Of a stretch of 64,000 nucleotides of DNA, positions 35,038-44,140 are shown in pieces. Below the pieces are notes generated by a model, which saw only the letters and a list, made by a program, of their open reading frames with translations, did no database searches and was not told the origin of the DNA. The first letter of the stretch is position 1. The number at the start of each line of letters is the position of its first letter. This DNA comes from Microbacterium sp. Root61. Lineage in GTDB: Bacteria > Actinomycetota > Actinomycetes > Actinomycetales > Microbacteriaceae. The DNA lies in assembly GCF_001427525.1 (NCBI RefSeq), contig NZ_LMGU01000001.1:2787760-2851759 (forward strand). Reading direction: 5' to 3'. Position numbers and translations under genes: made by a program.

Positions 35038-36339
35038 ATGAAGAAGACGCACGCAACAGGCTGGATCGCGCTCGTCGCGGCAGCCGGCATCGCCCTGAGC
35101 GGATGCGCGGGCACCCCCAGCGACGGCGGCGCCGGCGGCGACGACAGCGGCGCCAGCGAGGAGCTCGTCGGCGGCCCCGGCGTCGACCTCGACGCCAAGA
35201 CCATCCGCGTCGGGGCGCTCGTCCCGGTGTCCGGCGTCTTCGCCGGAGCCATCACGAACATCGAGGGCATGGAGGCCGGCTTCCACCGCGCCACCGAAGC
35301 CGGCGGCGCCCTCGAAGGATGGACCGTCGAAGTCGTCAACCAGGACACGAAATACGACGCTGCCACCGCGATCCCGCTCTACGAGGGCTTCAAGGACGAC
35401 GTCTCCGTGATCTCGCTCGTCCTCGGATCGACCATCATCGACGCGCTCCTGCCATCGGTCGAGGCCGACAACGTGACCCTCATCCCCGGCGGGACGACCC
35501 CGAACCTCATGTTCGAGGAGCACATCCTCCCCACGCTGCCGATGACGAGCGCGCACGCCTCCAGCCTCATCCCCTACGTGGTGGAGGAGTACGACAAGGG
35601 CGACGCGACCTTCTGCACGATGACGGTCGAAGACACCCTCGGCAAGTACGTGCAGGAGAACTTCGACTTCACGGTCGAGGAGCTCAACCTCACCAAGGGC
35701 ATCGACACCACCTTCGCCCCCAACACAGACCAGCTCACTCCCCAGATCACCGCGCTCAAGGGTGCGGGCTGCGACGTCGTGATGACCGGCGGCACGGGAG
35801 CGTTCCTGCAGACGCTCGCGGTCCAGTCGGTCCAGCAGGACTACTCGCCGATGGTGCTCGCCGGAAACTCCGCCTACAACATCACCTTGGCGACGGGACC
35901 CGGCGCTGCATGGCTGTCGGAGAACGCGATCATCTCGGTTCCCGGCGACGAATGGCTGGGGACGGATGCCCCCGGCCAGGCGGAGATGATCGAAGACCTC
36001 GAAGCGATCAACCCCGACTTCGTCCCGACCGCTAACGCACACCTGACGGGCTACGTGAACGCCCTGTTCACCGCCAAGCTGCTCGCCAAGGCGATCGAGG
36101 ACGGCGACCTCAGCCGCGAGGGCATCGCTACCGCGGCCACGCAGTTGGGCACATGGGAGGATGAGCTCGGCCTCGTCGGTGGTGACGTCGTCATCGGAGA
36201 GAACCCGAGCGACCGCGTGCCGCCGTACAAGCTCTCGATGTTCCGCATCAACCCCGATGTCCCGACCGGACTCGCGCTCGAGGAGTACTACTTCGACTCG
36301 GAGGTCGCGAAGAAGTACATCGAATCCGTCACTCCGTAA
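35038..36339 (+). CDS. HAAT-family substrate-binding lipoprotein
   Basis: Periplasmic-binding-type protein of the branched-chain amino acid importer class, 433 aa. Signal peptide with lipobox LSGC (about 20-23), an acidic Gly/Ser linker, then IRVGALVPVSGVFAG, typical of LivJ-like proteins. Other members bind aromatic acids, urea or amides, so leucine uptake should not be assumed. ATG at 35038 has AAGGAG upstream. First gene of a complete importer operon extending to 40111. Confidence 0.92.
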   Translation: MKKTHATGWIALVAAAGIALSGCAGTPSDGGAGGDDSGASEELVGGPGVDLDAKTIRVGALVPVSGVFAGAITNIEGMEAGFHRATEAGGALEGWTVEVVNQDTKYDAATAIPLYEGFKDDVSVISLVLGSTIIDALLPSVEADNVTLIPGGTTPNLMFEEHILPTLPMTSAHASSLIPYVVEEYDKGDATFCTMTVEDTLGKYVQENFDFTVEELNLTKGIDTTFAPNTDQLTPQITALKGAGCDVVMTGGTGAFLQTLAVQSVQQDYSPMVLAGNSAYNITLATGPGAAWLSENAIISVPGDEWLGTDAPGQAEMIEDLEAINPDFVPTANAHLTGYVNALFTAKLLAKAIEDGDLSREGIATAATQLGTWEDELGLVGGDVVIGENPSDRVPPYKLSMFRINPDVPTGLALEEYYFDSEVAKKYIESVTP

Positions 36340-36345
36340 GCCGCT

Positions 36346-36378
36346 GCGGGCGGCAGAGCACCACGCTCTGCCGCCCGC
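36346..36378 (+). other. Strong intercistronic hairpin after the binding-protein gene
   Basis: A perfect 14-bp GC-rich stem (36346-36359 with 36365-36378) with a 5-base loop lies seven bases past the binding-protein stop and 19 bases before the ATPase start. It has no T-tract and probably stabilises the upstream message or attenuates downstream expression. Confidence 0.6.
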
Positions 36379-36397
36379 TCCGACAGGGAGGTGCCCC

Positions 36398-37222
36398 GTG
36401 GCATCCGAAGTCCCCGCGCCCTCGCACGAGCGAGCGCTTCTCGAACTGACCGACGTCTCGGTCACCTATTCCGGCGGTGCCGTGCGCGCGCTGGAGAACG
36501 TCAACCTCACGGTCCGTCGCGGCCAGATCGTCGTGCTGCTGGGGGTCAACGGCGCCGGCAAGACCTCGACGTTGGCGGCCATCTCCGGCCTGCTGCCCTA
36601 CACCGGCGGATCGCTCGATTCCGGTGCGGTGCTGTTCGACGGCCAGGACCTCAAGGGCAAGAACCCGGCCGCCCGTGTGCAGCGCGGCATCTCCATGGTG
36701 ATGGAGGGCAGGCGCGTGTTCCCCGACCTCACCGTCGAGGAGAACCTCACCGCCGGCGGCTTCACCCGCAGCGCGGCCGAAGCACGCACGTCGAAGGACC
36801 AGGTCCTCGGGATGTTCCCCATCCTCGCCGAGCGGCGCAAGCAGCTCGCGGGGCTCATGTCCGGCGGCGAGCAGCAGATGCTCGCGATCGGGCGCGCCCT
36901 GATGCAGCGGCCGACGCTCCTCATGCTCGACGAGCCGTCGTTGGGGCTCGCGCCGCTCATCGTGGAGCAGATCAAGGACTTCATCGTCGAGATCAACGCG
37001 CAGGGCACGAGCGTCCTGCTCATCGAGCAGAACGCCGCCATGGCGCTGTCGATCGCCGACTACGCCTACGTCCTGGACGGCAAGACCGTTGCACGCCAGG
37101 CGACGGGTGCCGAACTGCTCGCGGACACGTCGGTGCAGGAGCTGTACCTGGGTATCGCGGGAGACGGACGAAAGTCGTTCCGTGCCGCACACGAGCACCA
37201 AGCGAGAGGAACATCGCAATGA
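36398..37222 (+). CDS. HAAT importer ATP-binding protein, LivF-like
   Basis: Cytoplasmic ATPase, 274 aa. Walker A GVNGAGKTS, signature MSGGEQQM, Walker B LLMLDE and the LivF hallmark PSLGLAPLIVEQI are clear. GTG start at 36398 with GGGAGG six bases upstream; no ATG is near. The stop overlaps the next gene by four bases. Confidence 0.93.
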   Translation: MASEVPAPSHERALLELTDVSVTYSGGAVRALENVNLTVRRGQIVVLLGVNGAGKTSTLAAISGLLPYTGGSLDSGAVLFDGQDLKGKNPAARVQRGISMVMEGRRVFPDLTVEENLTAGGFTRSAAEARTSKDQVLGMFPILAERRKQLAGLMSGGEQQMLAIGRALMQRPTLLMLDEPSLGLAPLIVEQIKDFIVEINAQGTSVLLIEQNAAMALSIADYAYVLDGKTVARQATGAELLADTSVQELYLGIAGDGRKSFRAAHEHQARGTSQ

Positions 37223-38022
37223 GCACCCCCTTGCTGTCCGCCACCGACGTGACGGTTCGCTTCGGCGGCGTCACCGCCGTCTCTTCGGTGTCGTTCGAGG
37301 TCGAGCGCGGCGAATTCTTCGCGATCATCGGGCCCAACGGCGCAGGGAAGACGACCCTGTTCAACTGCTTGAGCGGACTCGTGCGGTACTCCGGCGACAT
37401 CGCCTTCGACGGGGTGTCGCTCACGGGCCGCCGCGCCGACCAGATCGCGCAGGTCGGCATAGCGCGCACGTTCCAGAACCTCGGACTCTTCTCCACGATG
37501 ACCGTGCTGGAGAACGTCCTCGTCGGCCGCTCGAGCAAGATCACGGCCGGTATCCCGTCGGGACTGATCTGGTGGGGCAAGGCGCGCCGTCAGGACATCG
37601 ACGCCCGCGAGCACGCCTACGAGGTGCTCGAGGTCATGGGGCTCTCCCGCCTCGCCCACACGCCGATCGCGAGCCTCCCCTACGGCACGCGCAAGCGGGT
37701 CGAGCTCGCCAAGGCCGCAGTCAGCGCCCCGCAGCTGCTGCTGCTGGATGAGCCCGTCGCCGGACTCAATCATTCCGAGACCGAGGAGCTCATCGGCTCC
37801 GTTCTCGCGCTGAAGGAGGCGATGAACCTGACGATCGTGCTCATCGAGCACGACACGTTCCTCGTGATGGATGTGGCCGACCGCATCCTGGCACTGAACT
37901 TCGGCCAGCGGATCGGCCTGGGAACACCGGCCGAGACCCAGGCCAATCCGAAGGTCGTCGAGGCGTACCTGGGCACCCCCGCCGAGGACGTCGTCGGCGC
38001 ACGATCGGGAGGGACCGACTGA
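37219..38022 (+). CDS. HAAT importer ATP-binding protein, LivG-like
   Basis: Second ATPase, 267 aa. Walker A GPNGAGKTT, ARTFQNLGLF (LivG hallmark), signature LPYGTRKRVE in place of LSGGQ, and Walker B LLLLDE. The signature variant is common in LivG proteins. ATG overlaps the LivF stop; its own TGA overlaps the permease ATG (TGATG). Confidence 0.93.
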   Translation: MSTPLLSATDVTVRFGGVTAVSSVSFEVERGEFFAIIGPNGAGKTTLFNCLSGLVRYSGDIAFDGVSLTGRRADQIAQVGIARTFQNLGLFSTMTVLENVLVGRSSKITAGIPSGLIWWGKARRQDIDAREHAYEVLEVMGLSRLAHTPIASLPYGTRKRVELAKAAVSAPQLLLLDEPVAGLNHSETEELIGSVLALKEAMNLTIVLIEHDTFLVMDVADRILALNFGQRIGLGTPAETQANPKVVEAYLGTPAEDVVGARSGGTD

Positions 38023-38927
38023 TGGACACCTTCATCCAGATCCTCATCTCGGGCATCGCGCTCGGATTCCTCTACGCGCTCGTGTCGCTGAGCTTCGTGG
38101 TGCTGCTCAAGGCGACAGGGCACTTCAACCTGCTGCCCGGCTCGTTCGTCCTCCTCGGGGCCTACACGACGTATCAGCTGCACCAGAACATGGGGCTGAA
38201 CTTCTGGGTCGCGCTACTGCTCGCGATCGTCATCATCGCCGCGCTCGGGCTCGTGATCCACTACGTGATCTTCCAGCGGATCGACCGACGCGCCTCGCAG
38301 CATGCGGCGGGGCTCGCGATCCTCCTCGTCACGATCGGGCTGCTGAGCCTCAGCCAGGCGACGGCCGTGTCGAGCTGGGGAGCCGACGTGCTCCTGCTCG
38401 GAGACCCGTGGGGGCTCACCACCTTCCGCCTCGGCAACGTGAGCATCTCCCAACGCGACATCTGGGTGATCCTCCTCAGCCTCCTCGTTCTGCTGATCTT
38501 CTGGCTCGTCATCCAGCACACCCGCATCGGGGTGGGCATGCGGGCCCTCGCCTCCGACCACCAGGCGGCGTTCGTGCAGGGCATCAGCCCGCGTCGCGTC
38601 GCCCCGTACGCGTGGCTGATGAGCTCGGCGGCCGCGGTGATCGCCGGTGTGCTGATGGCCACCGAGGCCGGCGGCGGGCTCAAGCCGACGCTCGACATCG
38701 TCGCGTTCACCGCGTTGCCCGCGTTGATCCTGGGCGGCATCCGCTCCCTGCCGGGGTGCGTGGTCGGCGGGCTCGTGCTGGGCATCGTCCAACAACTCGC
38801 CCTGGGATACGCGCCGCCGGCGCTCGGACAGGGATTCTCCTCGGTGCTGCCGTGGATCATCATGATCGTCGTCCTCCTCGTCCGCCCCAGTGGCCTCTTC
38901 GCCAGTCGTGAATTCAGGAGGGCATGA
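38022..38927 (+). CDS. HAAT importer permease, LivH-like
   Basis: Membrane subunit, 301 aa, about eight helices. The N-terminal LISGIALGFLYALVSLSFVV and the conserved TRIGVGMRALASDHQAA cytoplasmic loop are typical of LivH. Overlaps the next permease by four bases. Confidence 0.93.
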   Translation: MDTFIQILISGIALGFLYALVSLSFVVLLKATGHFNLLPGSFVLLGAYTTYQLHQNMGLNFWVALLLAIVIIAALGLVIHYVIFQRIDRRASQHAAGLAILLVTIGLLSLSQATAVSSWGADVLLLGDPWGLTTFRLGNVSISQRDIWVILLSLLVLLIFWLVIQHTRIGVGMRALASDHQAAFVQGISPRRVAPYAWLMSSAAAVIAGVLMATEAGGGLKPTLDIVAFTALPALILGGIRSLPGCVVGGLVLGIVQQLALGYAPPALGQGFSSVLPWIIMIVVLLVRPSGLFASREFRRA

Positions 38928-40111
38928 TGACTGCCATCGCAAGCACCGGAACCCTGCGTACCAAGGGTGCTTTCGCCTCGCCGATCCGCCGGGAGGTGCG
39001 GGTCTTCCAGAGCCCGGTCACACGGTACGGAGCGATCCTCCTCGTGGCGCTCGCCATCGTGCTTCCCCTGAGCACGGCGGATTCGTTCCTGCTGTCGCTG
39101 GGCATCACGGTGGGCTTCTTCTCGATCGCCGCGATCGGTCTGAACGTCGTCAACGGCTACGCCGGCCAGATCATGATGGGCCAGCCGTTCTTCCTGGCGA
39201 TCGGGGCCTTCACCGCCGTGGCATTCGGTTCGGACATGAACCTTCCTATGCCGGTGTGGATCCTCGCGGTCGTGGTGATCGGTGCTGTCGCCGGTCTCGC
39301 GGTCGCACCGCTCGCGCTGCGCCTGAAGGGCGTCTACCAGATCGTTCTGAGCCTGGGGCTGATCTTCATCGGTCACTACATCTTCGTGAACTGGACGTCG
39401 CTGACCGGGGGTGTCAGCGGACGCCGTGCGCCGCTGAACCTCACGGTCGGCCCGCTGGACTTCGCCGCGCTGCAGCTCGGCGGGATGACCTACAGCTACC
39501 AGCAGGGGCTGTTCATGGTGGTGTGGGTCTTCGTGGCCGTCTGCATGTTCCTGGTGCATCTGCTGATGAAGTCGCCCGCCGGGCGCAACGTGGTCGCCCT
39601 GCGCGACTCCGAGCTCGCCGCGCGCGTGGTGGGCATCAACCCGGCGCGCAGCATGTTCGGCGTCTTCGCGATCTCCAGCGCGATGGGTGCGCTCGGCGGT
39701 GCCTTCTTCGTGGCGCAGCTGCGCTTCGTCAGTCCTGAGCAGTTCAACCTCGCGATGGGTTTGAACTTCATCATCATCGTCACCGTCGGTGGTCTCGCAA
39801 CCGCATGGGGGCCGGTACTGGGAAGCCTCGTCATCTGCTCGGTGCCCGTCCTCGCCAGCCGCTACGCGGAGTACATCCCTTTCCTCAAGCCCAGCTCGTC
39901 GACTCCCGACGGCACGTGGGGCATCCCCGTCGGTCAGTTCCCGATCATCGTCTACGGCGTGCTGCTCGTCCTCGTCCTGATGTTCGAGCCGCGCGGACTC
40001 ACCCACATGCTCAAGGTCTTCGCGCTCTGGATCACACGGCCGCTGCGAAGGATCAGCCTGACGCAGGCCCGCAGAGAGCGCAGCGCGCAGGACGCGGAGT
40101 GGGCTCCATGA
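38924..40111 (+). CDS. HAAT importer permease, LivM-like
   Basis: Second membrane subunit, 395 aa. The loop KSPAGRNVVALRDSELAARVVG is the LivM signature, with AISSAMGALGGAFF next. A cytoplasmic tail rich in Arg follows the last helix. The stop overlaps the SDR start (ATGA), which joins the SDR to the importer operon. Confidence 0.92.
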   Translation: MMTAIASTGTLRTKGAFASPIRREVRVFQSPVTRYGAILLVALAIVLPLSTADSFLLSLGITVGFFSIAAIGLNVVNGYAGQIMMGQPFFLAIGAFTAVAFGSDMNLPMPVWILAVVVIGAVAGLAVAPLALRLKGVYQIVLSLGLIFIGHYIFVNWTSLTGGVSGRRAPLNLTVGPLDFAALQLGGMTYSYQQGLFMVVWVFVAVCMFLVHLLMKSPAGRNVVALRDSELAARVVGINPARSMFGVFAISSAMGALGGAFFVAQLRFVSPEQFNLAMGLNFIIIVTVGGLATAWGPVLGSLVICSVPVLASRYAEYIPFLKPSSSTPDGTWGIPVGQFPIIVYGVLLVLVLMFEPRGLTHMLKVFALWITRPLRRISLTQARRERSAQDAEWAP

Positions 40112-41025
40112 TCGACTTCACCGATCGGGTCGCGTTCATCACCGGCGGGGCATCGGGAGCGGGATTCGGCCAGGCGACCGTCTTCGGCCGCGCCGGCGCG
40201 CGCATCGCCATCGCCGATGTCCGGCGGGACAGCCTCGATGATGCCGTCGCGCGGCTCCGCGAGGCCGGCATCGATGCGTGGGGCGTTCCCCTGGACGTCA
40301 CCGACCGCAACGCCTATGCACGCGCCGCCGACGACGTCGAGGACCACTTCGGCGACCCCGTCACGCTGCTCTTCAACACCGCCGGAGTCAACGGGTTCGG
40401 CTCGATCGAGACCATGACCTACGCGGACTTCGACTGGATGCTGGGGGTGAACTTCGGCGGCGTCGTGAACGGCATGGTCACCTTCGTTCCCCGCATGATC
40501 GCCGCGGGCCGCGGCGGACACGTCACCTCGGTCGCCTCGGTGGGCGGCTTCGAGGGCGGGCGGATGGTCGGACCGTACTCGGCGGCGAAGGCGGCGGTGA
40601 TCTCACTGATGGAGAGCTACGCACAGGCATTGCCGGAGCACGGCATCGGCGTGACCGTGCTGTGCCCCGCGAGTATCCGGTCCGGGATCGCCGAGGCGCA
40701 TGAGACGCGCCCGGAGACCGGCGCCGAGTCCGGCGTGCTCGTCGACGACGGGTTCGTCGCGAGTCTGCGCGAGGTGTACTCGCACGGCATGGATCCCGAG
40801 CATTTGGCGATGCACCTGAAGCGGGCGATCGAGGCCGGCGAGTTGTACGCCATCCCGTACCCCGAGGTGCGCGAGCAGCTTGAGCGCACGTTCGGCAACA
40901 TCCTCGACGCGGTACCTGACATCGACGAGATCGCTCCCCACGGAGCGCAGCAGCGTCTGGAGGCGCTGGAAGCCTTCCGTGCGGGGTCCCGCCGCAGGGT
41001 GGAGGCGGAGACGCGCGTCCCGTAG
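40108..41025 (+). CDS. Short-chain dehydrogenase/reductase (paralogue of 44243)
   Basis: NAD(P)-dependent oxidoreductase, 305 aa. TGGASGAGFG nucleotide loop, FNTAGVNGFG, Ser in SVASVGGF and YSAAKAAV. It aligns along its length with the SDR at 44243-45151 (shared IADVR, LDDAV, DDVE-HFG-PV, NTAGVNGFG). ATG overlaps the LivM stop by four bases, so it is co-translated with the importer and probably acts on the imported substrate or an early product. Confidence 0.9.
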   Translation: MIDFTDRVAFITGGASGAGFGQATVFGRAGARIAIADVRRDSLDDAVARLREAGIDAWGVPLDVTDRNAYARAADDVEDHFGDPVTLLFNTAGVNGFGSIETMTYADFDWMLGVNFGGVVNGMVTFVPRMIAAGRGGHVTSVASVGGFEGGRMVGPYSAAKAAVISLMESYAQALPEHGIGVTVLCPASIRSGIAEAHETRPETGAESGVLVDDGFVASLREVYSHGMDPEHLAMHLKRAIEAGELYAIPYPEVREQLERTFGNILDAVPDIDEIAPHGAQQRLEALEAFRAGSRRRVEAETRVP

Positions 41026-41094
41026 GATCATCGATACCGCGGATTGCACCATTTTTGGCGACAATCGTGCGGGCGTGTCAACGAAGGAGTCGAC

Positions 41095-42831
41095 ATGGCA
41101 TCTGCCACCGTAGCGAACCATCCCAGCGTCGCCGCACGCTTCGACGACAGCGTCAGGATGCGGGTCGGCCGGGCCCGTGAGGCGTTCCTCGCGGGTTCGA
41201 CGGATGTGGCGCGGGACGGCGATGTCTCGCTGGAGATTCTGAGTTCCTGGTCACGCTCGCGCGACCTCGGGGTGGATCCGACGAGTGCGGCGCTGCCGAC
41301 TCATCAACCCGGCCCGCTGCGTGCCAAGCGTCTGGCCGAGGCCGCCTGGCCGATCCTCGGCGCGCTCGCCGAACAGTGCCGCGACTCGGATGCCTGGGCA
41401 ATGCTGCTGGATCGCGACTGCGTGCAGGTCTCGCGCACGGTCGGCGACGAGCGGCTCGTGCGTGCCGGAGAAGAACGCGGCGGCGGCGTCGGGGCGACCT
41501 TCCGGGAGTCGCTGGTCGGCACCAACGGCGCCGGCATCTCGGCCGAGCGGCTGGAGAGCTTCCTTGTCGTGGGGGAGGAGCACTTCCGCGAAGCCGAGCA
41601 CAGCCTCGCCTCCGTTGGTGTCCCCCTGCGCGACCCGTTCGGCCGGTTGGTCGGCTTCCTCGTGATGTGCCAGCGGATCAACTCGGCGAATCACATGATC
41701 GTCCCCTACGCCCAGAACGTCGCGCAGTCCATCGATGAACAGCTCGCGCTCGCGACCGACGGCGACGAGCGGGCGCTCTTCGAGGCGTTCTCGCGCCACT
41801 CCCGCCGGCCGTCGCTCCCCGTGATCGGGATGAACGAACAGGTGTTCGTCGCGAACAACGCCGCACAGCAGCTGCTGCGCGGAGGCGAGGAGAACGACGA
41901 GCTGCGCAAGACGGTCCTCGACGCGAGTCAGGGCGGCCAGTCGCGGCTGCTCACCGTCAATCTCGGGTCGGACAGGTACCGGGTCCATTGCCGCGTGGTG
42001 GAGCTCTCCCGCGGACGCTTCGGGGCGGTCGCTTCGCTCAGCCGCGTCGCCGAGCCGCGGCCGATCGGCGGGGGACGCGCGCTGCCGCGCGTGGAGACGG
42101 ACCCGCTCGCCCGCGCGATCGAGCTGGGCCTGCCTGCCCTCATCTGCGGCGAAGCGGGATCCGGCCGCGCGCACCGAGCGCATTCGGTGACGAGCGTCAC
42201 GGATGTCGATGCCCAGACCGCGACCGCCGATCCGGCGGAATGGGTCACCCGTGTGGGCGCCCTCGCCGAGACCGGTTCGGTCCTCGTGCGCGACATCGAT
42301 GTACTCCCGGCGGACCTGCGGCGCAGGACTCTCGAGGTCGTCCGTGAGGGCGGTCACTGGTTCGGTGCGACGGCCGCGGCCGCCACCGCGGAGCTGGAGG
42401 CCGAGTGGGACGTCGTCATCGAGATGCGACCGCTGCGCGATCGTGTCCCGGAGATCCCCGCTCTGGTCGACGGTCTGCTCGCGTCGTTGGGGGCGGACGG
42501 CATCCGCTGCTCGCCCGAGGTGATGAGCATCCTCATCCGCCACCCGTGGCCGGGGAACATCGCGCAGCTGCGTCGCGTCCTCGCGAGCAGTCTCGTGCGC
42601 TGCACCGGCCCGGTGATCGCGATCGGCGACCTTCCGCGTCAGATCGCGGACAGCGGCCGGCGCAGCACGGGCGAAGGACTGCTGGCCCGCACGGAGCGGG
42701 AGCTGTACTTCGACGCGCTCCGCGACGCGGACTGGAATCGCGATGTCGCGGCTCAGGCGCTCGGAGTGTCCCGCGCGACGATGTATCGACGCATCCGCCA
42801 GTTCGGCTTCCAGCTGCCCAGCAGCCGCTGA
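41095..42831 (+). CDS. AcoR/DhaR-like Fis-type activator with degenerate AAA domain
   Basis: Transcription factor, 578 aa. A GAF sensor (about 60-200) and a middle sensor segment (about 230-330) are followed by a remnant of the enhancer-binding AAA domain. There the P-loop reads GEAGSGRAHRAH, no GAFTGA loop is present, but RHPWPGNIAQLRR survives. The C-terminal Fis helix-turn-helix is ALGVSRATMYRRIRQFG. Without GAFTGA it cannot act through sigma-54. AAGGAG precedes the ATG at 41095. It is a good candidate for the protein that reads the GTCTCA-N3-TGAGAC elements. Confidence 0.88.
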   Translation: MASATVANHPSVAARFDDSVRMRVGRAREAFLAGSTDVARDGDVSLEILSSWSRSRDLGVDPTSAALPTHQPGPLRAKRLAEAAWPILGALAEQCRDSDAWAMLLDRDCVQVSRTVGDERLVRAGEERGGGVGATFRESLVGTNGAGISAERLESFLVVGEEHFREAEHSLASVGVPLRDPFGRLVGFLVMCQRINSANHMIVPYAQNVAQSIDEQLALATDGDERALFEAFSRHSRRPSLPVIGMNEQVFVANNAAQQLLRGGEENDELRKTVLDASQGGQSRLLTVNLGSDRYRVHCRVVELSRGRFGAVASLSRVAEPRPIGGGRALPRVETDPLARAIELGLPALICGEAGSGRAHRAHSVTSVTDVDAQTATADPAEWVTRVGALAETGSVLVRDIDVLPADLRRRTLEVVREGGHWFGATAAAATAELEAEWDVVIEMRPLRDRVPEIPALVDGLLASLGADGIRCSPEVMSILIRHPWPGNIAQLRRVLASSLVRCTGPVIAIGDLPRQIADSGRRSTGEGLLARTERELYFDALRDADWNRDVAAQALGVSRATMYRRIRQFGFQLPSSR

Positions 42832-42865
42832 GCACCGCAGCCCGCGGGGGCTCCGGTGTGCGGTT

Positions 42866-44035
42866 CTAGATCCGTCCGCCGTGCTCCGAGAGGATCTGCA
42901 TCGCGCCCTGGGTGACGAACTCCACTTGCGCACGGACCGCGGCCAGCGCCGTCGGGAGATCCCGTTCGATGATCGCCTGCGTGATCCGGGGGATGAATGA
43001 AGGTCCGGCCTGACGCTGCCAGTCGTCGGGCTGATAGGTCTCGCGCCACACGGTCGAGACATTGAGCGCCCGGTAGCTCGCCGTGAGCTGGCGGGATCCC
43101 GCGATGTCGACGATGGCGGCGTGGAAGTCGAGGTTGCGATCGAGGAAGCCGTCCAGCTCCTCCGCCGTCGCCGGACGGGCGGCGAGCAGCTCGTCGGCGA
43201 GTCGCACGATCGAGCCGATCTGCTCGTCCGAGACGCTCGCCAGGTACGACTCCAGCACGCCGACCTCGATGGTGACGCGCGCGCCGTAGAGATTCTCGAC
43301 CAGCGCGGGTGTCATGGGCGTCGGTTCGTAGGCGCCGCCCTCGGTGGTGTTCACGAGCGATTCGGTGGCGAGGCGGATGAGCGCGTTGTTGATGAGGGTG
43401 GGGTCCAGCCGCAGCGCGGCCGCGACCTCGACGACATCGATCGTCTCGTGCAGTCTCGTGCGGCGGCGCAGGACCCAGTCGCGTGTTCCCTCGTATGCGG
43501 CCGTCTCGAGAGCCTGTTCCAGCTTTCCGAATGTGCCCCGGTAGTAGGCGAGCGGTTCGCCGTCGCGGGCGGTCGCGGAGACCACGCGGCCGATGAAGAT
43601 GGTGTGCGTGCCGCCGGCGGCCGTCTCCTCCACGACGCACTCGATCGACGCGAGCGTGTCGCCCAGGAGCGGGAGCCCGTGTTCGGTGACGGTGTGATCG
43701 ACGCCGGCGAACTTGTCGTCCCCCTTGCGGGCGAACACACGCGCGACCTCGCCCTGGACCGCCGACAGGATGTTGATCGCGTAGCGCCCGGTGCGTCGGA
43801 CGGCGTCATGGGTGACGCTCGATCGGTTGAGGCAGATCAGCATCATCGGCGGATCGGAGGACAACGACGACACCGCCGACACGGTGGTGCCGAACAGATC
43901 CTCGCCGTCGGCCGTCGTGATCACCGTCACCCCGGAGGCGAAGTGACCTACGACGTTGCGGAAGACGGCTTCATCGACGACGGGAAGCCCGAGGTCGGCG
44001 CCGTACGCGACCGTCGTGACGCTGTTGCCTGTCAT
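42866..44035 (-). CDS. Flavin reductase fused to an FCD-type regulatory domain
   Basis: 389 aa. Residues 20-175 are a flavin reductase domain (FASGVTVITT, FGTTVSAVSSLS, PPMMLICLN, HTIFIGRV), of the type that supplies FMNH2 to two-component monooxygenases. Residues about 185-385 look like a winged-helix remnant (VVEVAAALRLDPTLINNALIRL) plus an FCD ligand domain (FLDRNLDFHAAIVDIAG). The junction is in one continuous frame. GAGGAGG lies four bases before the ATG. Likely reductant source for the LuxA-like enzymes and perhaps self-regulating. The role of the FCD half is inferred. Confidence 0.82.
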   Translation of the reverse strand: MTGNSVTTVAYGADLGLPVVDEAVFRNVVGHFASGVTVITTADGEDLFGTTVSAVSSLSSDPPMMLICLNRSSVTHDAVRRTGRYAINILSAVQGEVARVFARKGDDKFAGVDHTVTEHGLPLLGDTLASIECVVEETAAGGTHTIFIGRVVSATARDGEPLAYYRGTFGKLEQALETAAYEGTRDWVLRRRTRLHETIDVVEVAAALRLDPTLINNALIRLATESLVNTTEGGAYEPTPMTPALVENLYGARVTIEVGVLESYLASVSDEQIGSIVRLADELLAARPATAEELDGFLDRNLDFHAAIVDIAGSRQLTASYRALNVSTVWRETYQPDDWQRQAGPSFIPRITQAIIERDLPTALAAVRAQVEFVTQGAMQILSEHGGRI

Positions 44036-44063
44036 TGTTCCTCCTCGTCGAGCACCTGCCGCC

Positions 44064-44107
44064 ACGCTAAGCCTGCTGCGGCGCGGTGCGGGGTCTCACG
44101 GTGAGAC
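44064..44107 (-). promoter_or_regulatory. GTCTCA-N3-TGAGAC operator and -10 for flavin reductase/FCD gene
   Basis: A perfect GTCTCA-CGG-TGAGAC (44093-44107) is centred 31 bases before the minus-strand hexamer TAGCGT (44069-44064), the same hexamer as at 29847. No -35 consensus is present. Confidence 0.7.
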
Positions 44108-44140
44108 GAGGAGGCTGTCGCCGGACGTCCGGCTCCTGGT

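Noticed and set aside
35038..40111. Naming the importer a leucine/isoleucine/valine transporter
   Set aside because: The HAAT family transports many compounds; the catabolic context makes amino acid uptake no more likely than an aromatic or acyl substrate.
41095..42831. Sigma-54-dependent enhancer-binding protein
   Set aside because: No GAFTGA loop and a broken P-loop; no sigma-54-type (-24/-12) promoters were seen nearby.
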